Shown in pieces: positions 1 to 9,773 of a stretch of 64,000 bases of DNA. The stretch is from Incurvaria masculella (lineage: Eukaryota; Arthropoda; Insecta; Lepidoptera; Incurvariidae): positions 22,958,001-23,022,000 of the forward strand of contig OX335647.2 of NCBI GenBank assembly GCA_946894095.1, in the 5' to 3' direction. The first letter of the stretch is position 1. Every line of letters begins with the position of its first letter. Below the pieces are notes generated by a model. The model did not search any database. It saw only the letters and a program-made list of their open reading frames with translations, and was not told the DNA's origin. A program made the position numbers and the translations under genes.

Positions 1-604
1 CATATATGCCCATATTAGCATATTACTCCTACTTATTACACTTTTAGCCTAATGTGCACACCTGGAAACAAATCTAACAAGTTCCGTTTTCTGCGACAGA
101 TTTTGGTGTTAAAAGTAATAACAATTTACTATAATCTAGTTACTACCCATTCGTTTGATTAGTTAATAAAACGAATGTTTAACCTCATAAATAACCATTC
201 CGTGTCACACTCTGCTTTGCAAACAAATTAATTACAGTTTTACAATCTGTTTATTGGTGTTGCAAAAAAAACGGGTCGCCATTAAAAATGTCTATAGGTA
301 GGTACCGAGTTTCTCAGACGAGCGGACGCGCGCTCAAGAATGTTTCGGAATTTCGCTGCGGGCGGTTCTTCTCGTCATGGGGAGAAGGATGATGTTAACC
401 AAAATATCTGTTTAAATTATAAGTCAATGGTTTAAATTTATATTGAAACATATTGCTAAAAAATAACATACAAAAGAATCAATTGATCGAGAATACAATA
501 CAGTTATGTATCTATGTGGGCAGATAGATACATTTGACCTATTTGTATTCTACAAACAAGAAAGCACAATCTCTCAAGTGCGAGTCGAAGGATTTCGTAT
601 ATGA
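1..604. other. unassigned AT-rich stretch
   Basis: I see no credible ORF, terminal inverted repeat or copy of any family defined in this window. A short GC-rich patch lies near 320-370. Confidence 0.5.
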
Positions 605-893
605 AAAGGTAAATATACTTTTTCGTACTAAGCAGGTATGTCGCTTATTCCAAGGAATGTGATATGTACGTATGCATAATTCTATATTTGTGCACCCATA
701 ATATACCAAATTATGGGTGCACAACAAATGGCGAAATTGGTAGACGCAATACCTCGAACGGTATGTTTTGCTGGTTCGGATCCAGCCTTGCAGTGTATTC
801 GTAAGGTAGTTATTTTTACTCGACTCTTTCTTTAAATAATGTGTCCTTGCTTTACGGTCGATTATACAGAAAAAACACATCACATTAATTGGA
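605..893 (+). repeat. fam-D element, internally deleted copy
   Basis: The left arm (TACTTTTTCGTACTAAGCAG, then CCAAGGAATGTGATATG) reappears in reverse complement at other fam-D right ends. The internal tRNA-like segment is at about 721-793: a D-arm-like GGCGAAATTGGTAGACGC, an anticodon-like stem ATACC/GGTAT and a perfect T arm GCTGG-TTCGGAT-CCAGC. The 5' acceptor strand is degraded. A local palindrome of GTGCACCCATAAT sits at about 690-722, where the left arm joins the internal part, so internal sequence has been lost. Confidence 0.7.
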
Positions 894-1112
894 AAGGCAC
901 TCAAAGAAAATTTGTGTGTCCATAATGAAATGGAATCGTCCGCCGCGCGCAGCTTTGCTTCGAAAATGATGATCAATCTTATAAACTTAAAAGAGAGTTT
1001 CTTGCATTCTAGCCAAAAAAACTATAAACAATCCGTATGAAAATAATATACGCAATAAAATATTCTCGCACTCTTTACAGTGCGTACATTAATTTCTTGT
1101 AAAATGTTCTCC

Positions 1113-1662
1113 TTAAGGTGGCCCAACCCGCTCATTTCCCCATACAAAAGGGGAAAGAAGATCACGCCTATATTTCTTGTCAGAGATCCAAAATTTTGCT
1201 CTATATAGCTTTATTTGATTGAACTAGATGTCTGATGACCATTGGCATTGTAAAATTGTGTTTGGTTTCCAAGTTATAACGTCCAAAAGTTCGGGTTTTT
1301 CGCGCGTTTTAAACAATTACTTTGGACGTGGATTACGCAATGATAAAGTAAGAACATCTTAAAAAGATTAGTCATCAGACATAGCTTGTTTAATCAAGAT
1401 TTATAATCTATTTGGTTTTTGTTAGATTTTTGACTACAGCGGTCGTGGTTTACTTTTAGCTATAAGTCGTTTTGAAATTAAAATTTTCGTAAATCTTACC
1501 AAATCATACACTATGCACATTGTCTTTTTTGTGGACAGGTTGCATCTTCCTCATAACGGAGCCTGTCTTATTCTTAGAAACAGAGAAGGTCCCAGAGCGC
1601 AACAGCACGGTTTTGTACCGTGCCCGCAAATGAGTTGAGGCCGCCGGGTTGGGCCACCTTAA
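1113..1662 (+). mobile_element. fam-B TTAA-flanked MITE (550 bp)
   Basis: The ends are inverted: TTAAGGTGGCCCAACCCG on the left and CGGGTTGGGCCACCTTAA on the right. The copy is bounded by TTAA at both ends, as expected for piggyBac-type target duplication. Near-identical copies with the same ends lie at 8151, 44307, 46698 and 57899. There is no transposase-length ORF, so it is non-autonomous. The superfamily is inferred only from TTAA; the terminal bases are not classic piggyBac. Confidence 0.85.
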
Positions 1663-2090
1663 AAGTGCCAATGAAGTCATTATGCCAACACTTATTATCG
1701 GTTACGAATTGAAGATACTTGAGAGTGATTAATGCATCGCTGATATGTGTTACCATAAGTTGATATTTCGGTAAGGCAGTTTCGTAATGGCCCTTTTTTG
1801 AACCAACTTGCATCTTATCTCGTGATTATGTAACTTATTTGTGTTGGAATGTATGATTCTGCACGTGTGGTTTGAAGTAAGTATTTTTTAATGAAGCACA
1901 ATTACATGATCAAATCATCAAAACCTTGTTTGAAGGCCATCACGAATGGCCTTGGTTGAATACGAAATAGCAGAGAAAGTGCAGATTTTTAGCTATTTTA
2001 TTTAGAATATGTGCTTCGTTCACTTGAAGGACGACGGTTGCGAAAGATACAGACGGTTGCAATGATGGGTGTGTTTTGGACCGAGAGATA
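1663..2090. other. unassigned
   Basis: No repeat shared within the window, no inverted ends and no convincing ORF were seen. Confidence 0.4.
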
Positions 2091-2343
2091 AGGGCGTCGC
2101 CAAGAGGGGGCAGGGAGGGGCAGCTGCCCCCCCCCCCTAGAGATTCTAAAAAAGTTGCCAAATATAATGCAACCAAAAGCCTAAGTCTTTGAGTAGATTT
2201 GCTTTAAGTTCAAGCCTTGAACAATCATTCCCGTACGTCGAAACTCGAATGAATTCACCAATGAGAATGAGAAAAGTATGAATTGTAGTAGGTAAAGTCA
2301 ACTTGCCCCCCCCTGCGCCATCGGCTGGACTGGCGACGCCCTT
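2091..2343 (+). mobile_element. fam-K MITE with poly-G/poly-C ends
   Basis: Inverted ends AAGGGCGTCGCCA and TGGCGACGCCCTT enclose about 250 bp. Just inside the left end is the perfect palindrome GGGGCAGCTGCCCC followed by a C-run, and another C-run precedes the right end. A second copy lies at 39272-39522 with about 90% identity by eye but different homopolymer lengths. Non-coding. Confidence 0.75.
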
Positions 2344-2529
2344 TTGGATCTACGGTATAGCTAGCGACCGCTTCGGCATGATACTGCATGGCGGGGTTAG
2401 TGGTTATGCCTGGCATGAGATTAAAATATTGTGAGCTTTGATCAGCAGAGCCTCAAGTAGGAGTTCTGACCTAGATTGGCGTTTACGCCACACCGATCCT
2501 CAAAAGTTTTCAAATGTATGGTGAATTGA

Positions 2530-2640
2530 AAAGCGCGCGCAGTGGTCGGTAAGCGAACTGACATTTTCGAGTCTGAGTTTGATTTGACAGCTAGCGCGTC
2601 GTCGCCGTAAATACGTTGCCCTTTTCGTATACGCAGACTC
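2530..2640. repeat. fam-U dispersed fragment
   Basis: This stretch (GCGCGCAGTGG, then GAACTGACATTTTCGAG and TTTGATTTGACA) resembles 46622-46697 over about 70 bp at roughly 75% identity. Its source is unknown. It directly abuts the LINE tail at 2653. Confidence 0.4.
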
Positions 2641-2652
2641 AGCGTTTTCAAA

Positions 2653-2716
2653 GTAATCAAATCAAATCAAATCAAATCAAATCAAATCAAATCAAATCAA
2701 ATCAAATCAAATCAAA
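2653..2716 (-). repeat. (CAAAT)n microsatellite, LINE 3' tail
   Basis: About 12 uninterrupted CAAAT units; on the minus strand they read as a (TTTGA)n tail. They are followed by ATAATTTATTG, which on the minus strand holds an AATAAA signal just before the tail. The intact LINE at 22.85 kb ends the same way. Confidence 0.9.
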
Positions 2717-3429
2717 TAATTTATTGTAACATAATTAGGCACTGGTACAGAGTAATCTTACCGCTACCTACAAAATGCTCTTCGTCACGTTGCACCCACA
2801 TACATAGCGGTCTAGACTACAATTGAAAAGTATTTTAGGTCGTAGAAAGTATTTTCTAGGAGCCAGTTGTGTAAGCGAGTGCAAAATTTTCCATAATCCA
2901 ACTCTTGTCGGATTTGTTTTAGAAGTTTGTTATAGATGTTAATGCTATTATAGTGAAGGCTTTTCTTATATTTACTTGTGTAATGTTTTTTCTGTGTAAC
3001 ATTACCCTTATTCCTAGTATCATATTTATGTATTTGTTCACTAAACTCTGACGGATTCCTTCTCACGTGCAACGCAGTCTTCTTTATGTAGATGTCGTAT
3101 ACAGTAAGCATCTTTAGTTTTTTAAAGAGTGGAGTACAGTGAGAGTCCCACGTGGAATGTGATATTGTGCGTATCGCCTTCTTTTGCAGCCTAAACACTC
3201 TTGAAACTTCTGCGGATCCCCAGAATTCTATTCCGTAGGTTAGTATGGAGTAGAAATAACCGTAGTATGCGTTAGTGAGGGTCTCGAGGCCGCAAGATTT
3301 TGAGAGTACTTTAAGGCAGTAGCACGCTTTTGAATCGGTAGTGCGAGTTTGATTTTGACAAATTGAAGAAGTAAGACCACAAATAATTAGTAAAAACTTG
3401 TACGGGTTTGACATTTTGAAAACGCTCAT
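2717..3429 (-). pseudogene. 5'-truncated LINE: ORF2 C-terminal fragment
   Basis: The minus-strand frame 3429-2812 encodes the segment downstream of the reverse-transcriptase catalytic core: ACYCLKVLSK, then LTNAYYGYFYSILTYGIEFWG and LQKKAIRTI. This matches the same region of the intact LINE here (CYALKVL, MAYYGFVYSHLKYGVIFWGN, LQKRCIRTI), with clear divergence, so it is a related but different element. The endonuclease and catalytic core are missing, a usual outcome of incomplete reverse transcription. The frame is open to its stop at 2812, followed by a short 3' UTR and the (TTTGA)n tail. The first about 30 codons of the frame may be flanking sequence. Confidence 0.88.
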
Positions 3430-3446
3430 TTAGGTGAGAACTCGGA

Positions 3447-3722
3447 CTACTACCTTTTGAAACTGGACAGTTGCACGCCTAATTTGTAGTCAGCGGTAAT
3501 CTTCAATTAGTTAAGATAACCGTTTCAAAATCATCTGATCTGTCACACGTGTTATTTTCACAAAGCGGTACTGTTCAATCGGTTAAAATAACTGTTTAAT
3601 ACTGTTTTCGCTCATTAAAAGATACTTACCATAATTCATTAATAGTAATGAGAAATATTTTACCACAAATTACTGAATTTTAACTGTGCTAAAACAGTTG
3701 CAGATCATTTTTTCAGTGTAAT
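3447..3722 (+). repeat. fam-N element, right half
   Basis: It matches the second half of the complete fam-N copy at 61065-61636 (TTTTGAAACTGNACAGTTGCACG, then CTGATCTGTCACACGTGTTA) and ends in the TTTTTTCAGTG terminus. The left half is absent and is replaced by the LINE fragment. Confidence 0.75.
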
Positions 3723-3824
3723 TTCCAAATTTTAAGCTTAATGTATGTATGTATAATCGACCGTGAAACAAGGACACATTAATTGAAGAAAGAGCCCAGT
3801 AAAAAGAACTACTTTACGAATATA

Positions 3825-3897
3825 CTGCAAGGCTGGACACGAACCAGCAAAACATACCATTCGCGGGTATTGCGTCTACCAATTTCGCCACCTGCTG
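3825..3897 (-). other. tRNA-like cloverleaf inside fam-D
   Basis: A 73-nt segment. On the minus strand it has a near-paired acceptor (CAGCAGG with CTTGCAG, 6 of 7 with one G-T), GGCGAAATTGGTAGACGC as D arm, a 5-bp anticodon-like stem ATACC/GGTAT with a 7-nt loop, and a perfect T arm GCTGG/CCAGC. Loop position 33 is not T, so it is unlikely to be a working decoder. The D-arm string is the one usual in bacterial and plastid tRNA-Leu. Confidence 0.6.
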
Positions 3898-4120
3898 TAT
3901 ACCCATAATTTGGAATTCTCCTACAGTCCCTCTTCCCGTAATGAATGCCTCCTACTAACACAGTGTTTAAGATTATACCTACATACATTTATTTAACGCT
4001 TCATCTGCGTTGCGGACATTGACTGCAAAGATTGAACAATCAAACATATTGCCGTTGTGTTAGTAGGAGGCATTCATTACCTGAAGAGGGACTGTAGGAG
4101 AATTCCAAATTATGGGTATA

Positions 4121-4193
4121 CAGCCGGTGGCGAAATTGGTAGACGCAATGCCCGCGAATGGTATGTTTAGCTGGGTCGGGTCCAGCCTTGCAG
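4121..4193 (+). other. tRNA-like cloverleaf inside fam-D
   Basis: Same 73-nt arrangement as at 3825-3897, on the other strand. The T stem here is GCTGG with loop GTCGGGT and CCAGC. The anticodon-like stem carries one change (ATGCC against GGTAT). The length is identical in three copies, which argues that the fold itself has been kept. Confidence 0.6.
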
Positions 4194-4372
4194 TATATTC
4201 GTTAAGTAGTTATTTTTACTGGGCTCTTTCTTCAATTAATGTGTCCTTGCTTCACGGTCGATTATCCATACATACATGTCACATTCCTTGGAATAAGCAA
4301 CGTACCTGCTTAGTACGAAAAAGTATATTTATTTAAGCTTAATGATCAGTGAACTTTTTTAATCAAATATTA

Positions 4373-4432
4373 TTATAGCCAAGGAATGTACCAATTTCGC
4401 CTCCGGCTGCTTACCCATAACTTTGGAACATA
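4373..4432 (-). repeat. fam-D fragment
   Basis: The minus strand reads TTATGGGTAAGCAGCCGGAGGCG followed by AAATTGGTAC, the start of the fam-D tRNA-like part, and then breaks off. Confidence 0.55.
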
Positions 4433-4980
4433 TGTATATAGTTCTTGATTTTATATAATTTTTATTTATAGTTCGACCTTCACGCGTGTCTAATTCGGAC
4501 TGTCTCTTAAAACTTTTACAACATTCGTGCAAGAATTAAATAAAAATAAGTTTCTTGTAGTATCTTTGATACAGTGAACGACTGGCTATGCTATTCATCG
4601 CCTGCGACTAATTACAGTTCGCAATAATCAGCAAAAACAATATATGCAAATGAAATGTGCCAATAAAGGTTTAATGAATATTGGCCAGTCTGTATCTGGG
4701 CCACTGATTGGCTTCCGGGCATACTGTCTCCTTGTCATGAACTCGTTTCTCAAGCGCTCGTACTGACTGATTCGGCCTGTTGCCAAATAATGTAATCAAA
4801 TCTCGGACAATTATATTCGTGCGAAATTTTACAAAAAAATAAATAAATTCCTAGCCTAATGAAAAGTAAAGTAAACGATCTAAGCTGATAAGATAAAAGA
4901 GAACGTAAGTTATGTAATTATAGGAAAATTTCTTAAAAAATATTTTCATTGAGGTGTTTTTGTTTCATAAATTTGGATCA
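4433..4980. other. unassigned
   Basis: AT-rich, with no shared repeat or open frame of note. Confidence 0.4.
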
Positions 4981-5297
4981 TTTTTAGGGTTCCGTACCCA
5001 AAGAGTGAAAACGGAACCCTATTACTAAGCCTCCGCTGTCCGTCCGTCCGTCCGTCCGTCCGTCCATCTGTCCGTCTGTCACAGGGCTGTATCTCAGTAA
5101 CCGTAACAGATAGACAGCTGAATTTTTCACAGAGTGTGTATTTATTTTGCCGCTATAACAACAAATAGGTAACATTGAAAAATAATAAATATTAAAGGTG
5201 GCTCCCATACAAAAAACGTGATTTTTTTGTGATAAATCTTTTACGATGGTACGGAACCCTTCGTGTGCGAGTCCGACTCGCACTTGGCCGGTTTTTT
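4981..5297 (+). mobile_element. fam-A interspersed repeat, type copy
   Basis: Runs from TTTTTAGGGTTCCGTACCC to CACTTGGCCGGTTTTTT. Internal landmarks are a second copy of the end in reverse (ACGGAACCCT), a (CCGT)n microsatellite, GGGCTGTATCTCA, TTGCCGCTATAACAACAAAT, CCCATACAAAAAACGTGA, and the palindrome GTGCGAGTCCGACTCGCAC just before the right end. Nine copies occur here in both orientations. A terminal hairpin followed by a few bases is reminiscent of Helitron-type ends, but CTRR is absent, so I leave the class open. Frames that stay open across copies lack consistent starts and are not treated as genes. Confidence 0.85.
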
Positions 5298-5351
5298 ATT
5301 CTCTGGTAGCTCTCGACCTAGACCAATGGTGTTGGTACTCAAATGATATCT

Positions 5352-5621
5352 GAAAACCGGCCAAGTGTGAGTCGGACTAGCTCACGTGGGGTTTCGTGCC
5401 ATGACAAAAAAATCACGCTTTCGTATAGGGGGTCCGTTTATTTTATTTTTATTTTTTCAATTTCTTGTCATAGATGCAATAGAAATGCATACTCTGTGAA
5501 AATACATATTACGTTTCATGAGATACAGTCCGCTGGCAGACGGACGGATGGGCGGAGGAGGCTTAGGAATAGGGTCCCGTTGGGCGTTGGCACCCTTTGC
5601 GTACAAAACCCTAAAAATGCG
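5352..5621 (-). mobile_element. fam-A copy, diverged
   Basis: Starts AAAACCGGCCAAGTGTGAGTC and ends ACAAAACCCTAAAAA. It is the most diverged copy, with a disrupted end palindrome. It lies in inverted orientation 55 bp from the copy at 4981. Confidence 0.75.
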
Positions 5622-6137
5622 CAACCGCTTCGCGTCTGTCGGATGTCCTACGACTCCTCACGTATTTATTCAGACGTTTTCCAACCAAACTAGTACGACG
5701 CAATGGTGCCCAATTGCAACGTCAAGAAACTGCAGTGTTGCAAGTGTACTTAATTCTTATTCGTGTCGCTTGCCGGCTAACGACGCACGATAATTACTGC
5801 CAGCGGTGGCGGGCACAACGAACCTATTTCATTATTTCCCAGTAGCAGTAAAAACTTACGATTCCAATGGGGAATTAAATTTATCTAGACAGAGAATAGG
5901 CTCTAGACTTTATGTTTCGGTTATCTAATGTTAAAGTATAAAAATAACGAAACAAAAAAAATCCCCAAAAGTTCTTCATAAAATTATTTTACGTACATGT
6001 AAATAAGTTTTAATTTTACGTATGATTTTGGAGTAATTTTAATTATGCTAGTTACATGCGTTGTTTCAATTGGCTGAATAAAACTAACCTGTTCACCTGA
6101 TGTTCACCGGGGTGTTAACTTACCATAGTAGCCCCCA
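5622..6137. other. unassigned
   Basis: No repeat or gene recognised. Confidence 0.4.
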
Positions 6138-6379
6138 GGGGGTCCATTCAGGGAAAGAGTGAGTTCGAATTCGTCACTAAATATCAACTCACTTTTTTTA
6201 ATAGTAAAGTTTCCACACTTCTTGAACATCATTACAGTTAGATAAAAATCTGGTCCGTCCCGTAAATACGTTGGAAGTATAAATAACGGTTCCGTTATTT
6301 AAATAATAATATATTTCCCAGCAATTTTTAGGTTAACTCACTCCTGAACTCGAACTCACTCTTTTCTGAATGGACCCCC
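6138..6379 (+). mobile_element. fam-F MITE, copy 1 of a tandem pair
   Basis: 242 bp bounded by perfect inverted ends GGGGGTCCATTCAG and CTGAATGGACCCCC, extending inward as AAGAGTGAGTTCGA / CGAACTCACTCTT. The middle has ATAACGGTTCCGTTAT, itself a palindrome. Non-coding. A single A separates it from the second copy. Confidence 0.8.
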
Positions 6380-6380
6380 A

Positions 6381-6623
6381 GGGGGTCCATTCAGAGTAAG
6401 AGTGAGTTCGAATTCGCCACTAAATATCAACTCACTTTTTTAAATAGTTAATGTTTCCACACTTCTAGAACATCATTACAGTTAGGTAACAATCTGGTTT
6501 GTCCCGTAAATACGTTGGAAGTATAAATAACGGTTCCGTTATTTAAATAATAATATATTTCCCAGCAATTTTTAGGTTAACTCACTCCTGAACTCGAACT
6601 CACTCTTTTCTGAATGGACCCCC
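6381..6623 (+). mobile_element. fam-F MITE, copy 2 of a tandem pair
   Basis: 243 bp, about 95% identical to copy 1 and in the same orientation. The left flank of copy 1 (CCCCCA) equals the last six bases of each copy, so the pair may be the remains of a longer head-to-tail array or of insertion into a copy's own end. Confidence 0.8.
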
Positions 6624-7293
6624 AGATCTCGTTGTCGAAGAGGCCACACTTTAGGTACCGTTGCCTAGCTTATCGCAGTGGGTCGCTCGGTCTAGACGCA
6701 TTAAAATGAAAGAAAGGGCAAGCTATTATTTAGATGAGGTTACGTGCGCCGGCGCATTGTTCACTCGGGCGCAGACGATGTTCACCGGTTGGTGACATTT
6801 CGCTCAGAGTGGGAAGTATTTTTTTTTTTTAGATGATAGCTTTAGCGGTTATCTAAGGATAAAATCAATTTAGGATGTCTCAGTTTAGACCAATCAGCGA
6901 ACAATGGAATTATCTAGCAGCTTCACCATGCTCTTCGCACCTAAGTTTTTTTAAGGATATGGATGGCTAATTACCAACCTATTGTCATGATATAAGGGAG
7001 ATAGTGACTAGAAATTAAATAAATAAGATACAAATTATGATGCACTGATTTTGGGGATTACGATGTGTTAAATAATTGCATAGATTGTCGGTATCATTCT
7101 ATCTAATACCCAATATTAATTATATAATTATTAATTACTTACATAATTACAATTCATAGCAAACCCCGACAGTATGCTTCAAAATAAAGGCCTAGGATTC
7201 AGTTCAATTTTATTTACTTATATCCTGTGTTACTATAATTATTTTAACTATTATAATTATTTATGTTAGTATAGTTAGTAACATAAATAATTC
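6624..7293. other. unassigned
   Basis: Contains a T-run near 6822 and AT-rich sequence; nothing assignable. Confidence 0.4.
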
Positions 7294-7690
7294 TCCTCTT
7301 TCCCTAAAATATGGTTGATAGAGGCGATGGCTGTGCCTGGGGCGATTCTCGTGAACGGGTGCTGTTTGTGGGGACTGGCTTGCTCCAATTGGCAACATTC
7401 TAGATGGCGGGCATGGTCTTTACTAATAAACTGATATTTGTCATGAACTGTTGCATATGACATGAATTGCTGATTCTCGTCAATTCATATTAATTTAGCG
7501 TGTTTATCTGTGAGTCTAAATACTTTTGTAAATTTAGACTAAGGGGACGTTGAAAAAAAAAAAAAAAAAAAACCAGCGGAGTTTCTTTCCAGTTCTTCTT
7601 CGCTGGGATTTCCCCGAACTGGCTAATGATAAAATATGACAAATCCGAGTGCAGTGTACTGTCTATGGATGATGAATAAACAATAAACAA
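7294..7690 (+). repeat. fam-J LINE-like 3' end
   Basis: Shares GAGGCGATGGCTG, GGCTTGCTCCAATTGGCAAC, CCAGCGGAGTTTCTT and AAATATGACAAATCCGAG with 57165-57508. Near the end CCAGTTC...GAACTGG forms a hairpin, and the copy ends in repeated AATAAACAATAAAC units. This is the layout of a LINE 3' end (hairpin plus short-repeat tail), without an ORF. An A-run of about 19 bases interrupts this copy at 7553. Clade inferred only: RTE-like. Confidence 0.6.
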
Positions 7691-7811
7691 TAAACAACAA
7701 TATAATTATTTTAAAATATTTTAAATCATGTATCATTTTATAAGGTTGACTATAGTTGACTATGACCCTTGCGTAAATATGAATTCTCTACATACAATAA
7801 TATTCGCTAAA

Positions 7812-8150
7812 GGGGTGTTAGTACCTAATTGCATTCAGTTCCATAAGGTCGTAAGTAAAACACCATTTTATTTGATTTAAAAATAACTACGACGAATTTC
7901 GATAATAAAAAAAGTACTTTTGTAGATTAACCATTTCAAGACAAAACAGTTAGATCCCGCTGCTTTGATTGCTCTAAAGAAGGGAAACCACAGAAATAAA
8001 TAATTATATATTTTAAAAACTGCTAATTAATCAATTTATCTTTCATCTTTTTGAAATTTCAAAATCCGTTGTAGTTATTTTTAAAAATAATTAAATGTGC
8101 CTTCACTTACGCCCTTATGGAACTGAATTTAATCGGGTGCTTACATCCCC
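7812..8150. mobile_element. fam-P MITE with long inverted ends
   Basis: Left end GGGGTGTTAGTACC, then TTCAGTTCCATAAGGTCGTAAG; the right end is its reverse complement (CTTACGCCCTTATGGAACTGAA, then TTACATCCCC). Inverted ends span about 55 bp of a 339-bp element. The right end touches the TTAA of the fam-B copy at 8151. A fragment recurs at 33006. Confidence 0.7.
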
Positions 8151-8696
8151 TTAAGGTGGCCCAACCCGGCGGACCTAACTCATTCGCGGGCACGGTACAA
8201 AACCGTGCTGTTGCGCTCTGGGACCTTCTCTGTTTCAAAGAATAAGACAGGCTCCGTGATGAGGAAGATGCAACATGTCCACAAAAAAAACAATGTGCAT
8301 AGTGTATGATTTGGTAAGATTTACGAAAATTTTAATTTTAAAACGACTTATAGCTAAAAGTAAACCACGACCGCTGTTGTAAGAAATCGAACAAAAACCA
8401 AATAGATTATAAATCTTGAATAAGCTATGTCTGATGACTAATCTTTTTAAGATGTTCTTACTTTATCATTGCGTAATCCACCTCCAAAGTTATTGTATAA
8501 AACGCGCGAAAAATGCGAACTTTCGGACCTTATAATTTAGAAACCAAACACAATTTTACAATGCCAATGGTCATCAGACATCTGGTTCGATCAAATAAAG
8601 CAATTTTGAGCAAAATTTTGGATCTCTGACATGAAATGTGGGCGTGATCTTCTTTCCCCTTTTGTATGGGGAGATGAGCGGGATGGGCCGCCTTAA
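8151..8696 (-). mobile_element. fam-B TTAA-flanked MITE (546 bp)
   Basis: Opposite orientation to the 1113 copy and about 90% identical by eye. Bounded by TTAA on both sides. The right terminus is slightly decayed (GGATGGGCCGCCTTAA). Confidence 0.85.
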
Positions 8697-9161
8697 AAGC
8701 AGCATTCATGCCAAGACTCGTGATATGATATAATGATTGCTCTGCTTACCCCAACCATCGTCATTGTGATCTGATATGCCTATTATTATTGAAAAATAGA
8801 GTTCGAAAATGGCGAACACTGATATATCACTACATAATTCTTACTATTAGATATTTTTGTTTCATGAACGGGGTTTCTTTCCCGGTCCTGTCCTTTCTGC
8901 ATCCTCTCGTAGCTCTGTTGCTGCTCCTGACATCCGAGCAAACCTGTTCGGCCAGCTTCATATATTTTCAAAGATTTCGATTATTCTAAAGCGGCATACC
9001 TGTAATACGAAGACAGCAGGATCGGATCCTACTTCAAATTAATGCCCTGAACAAATTTGATTACTTCCTAATTTCAAAATAACATTCTCGTCGCTTTTAT
9101 CACCGTATTATTAAATTATGACCTCTTTAGAGGGACAACAAAGTTGCGAGCAATGAAAGCA
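8697..9161. other. unassigned
   Basis: Short overlapping ORFs exist on both strands (8786-9042), but none has a recognisable domain or codon pattern. Confidence 0.4.
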
Positions 9162-9574
9162 GTTTTTTTTTCTTTATGCGACCTGACATGGATGGCTAAT
9201 ACCACACAACTACCGTTATGATATTAGCCCAATACACCACATTCCCGAAGCAATTAGGTGCCATGCCAGGACCTTCCCTTTATGAGCACGGCTACATTGA
9301 ACTGGATGGAAAACACGGACAATTTTTCATTGCCGCTTCGACCATCTTTTCATCCAATGCGATGGTACCAACCCGGGCGGGCTTAAACCCTACCACCGAG
9401 TTGGGGAAGGGGACCTACAGTTTTACATGGACTCCGAACCATAGAGCAACTCGCATTCGTGACGAAATGCACTTATCTAAGTCGGAAAGAGAAAGACAGT
9501 GGTGCATGTCGGTATTGAACCCAGGCCTCTGGTACGCTAGGCCAGTCCCCGCGCCACTAGGCTACGAGCCGCTC
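9162..9574 (-). mobile_element. fam-C SINE, tRNA-type head
   Basis: On the minus strand the element starts with a pol III-type head: A box TAGCCTAGTGG and B-box-like GGGTTCAATACC. It continues into the shared body (GGTTCGGAGTCCATGTAAAAC, GGTAGGGTTTAAGCCCGCCC, GGTACCATCGCATTGGATG, AATGTAGCCGTGC, AAGGTCCTGGCATGGCACC, TATTAGCCATCCATGTC) and ends in an A-run, seen as T at 9162-9173. It is nearly full length. The open frame on the plus strand inside it is a by-product, not a gene. Confidence 0.88.
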
Positions 9575-9773
9575 TTATGCTATAGGTATCCTATATTAGT
9601 TGACGATCAGGTTTTGCCTGTGGCGCGTTGCGGATTGGTGTAGTATGTTTGAGCAATATCCTGCCACAGGACACACACAGCAAAGTAGCTATCGCAGCAT
9701 AAAGGTTTTGCATAGCGCTTGAGACCAACGCCTTAAATCATCGAGCAAGGAAGGACGGGACAGGCAGAATAGG

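Larger units (their letters stand above)
3738..4340. repeat. fam-D, two copies head-to-head
   Basis: A minus-oriented copy (about 3738-4033) and a plus-oriented copy (about 4057-4340) face each other across a short spacer. Both contain the block TGTTAGTAGGAGGCATTCATTAC and both carry a tRNA-like segment, so the region can fold into a near-continuous hairpin of about 250 bp per arm. The outer ends hold the ATAATCGACCGTGAAGCAAGG and TTAGTACGAAAAAGTATATT arms. Confidence 0.8.

Noticed and set aside
4121..4193. functional tRNA gene
   Set aside because: Position 33 is not T, acceptor pairing is imperfect, and the segment recurs only inside a repeat family.
4984..5283. ORF reading RVGLAHEGFRTIV that stays open in several fam-A copies
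   Set aside because: No consistent start, contains the variable microsatellite, and opens by composition; no domain recognised.
9218..9643. 141-codon ORF as a gene
   Set aside because: It lies inside the fam-C SINE; other copies break the frame and the element is non-coding.
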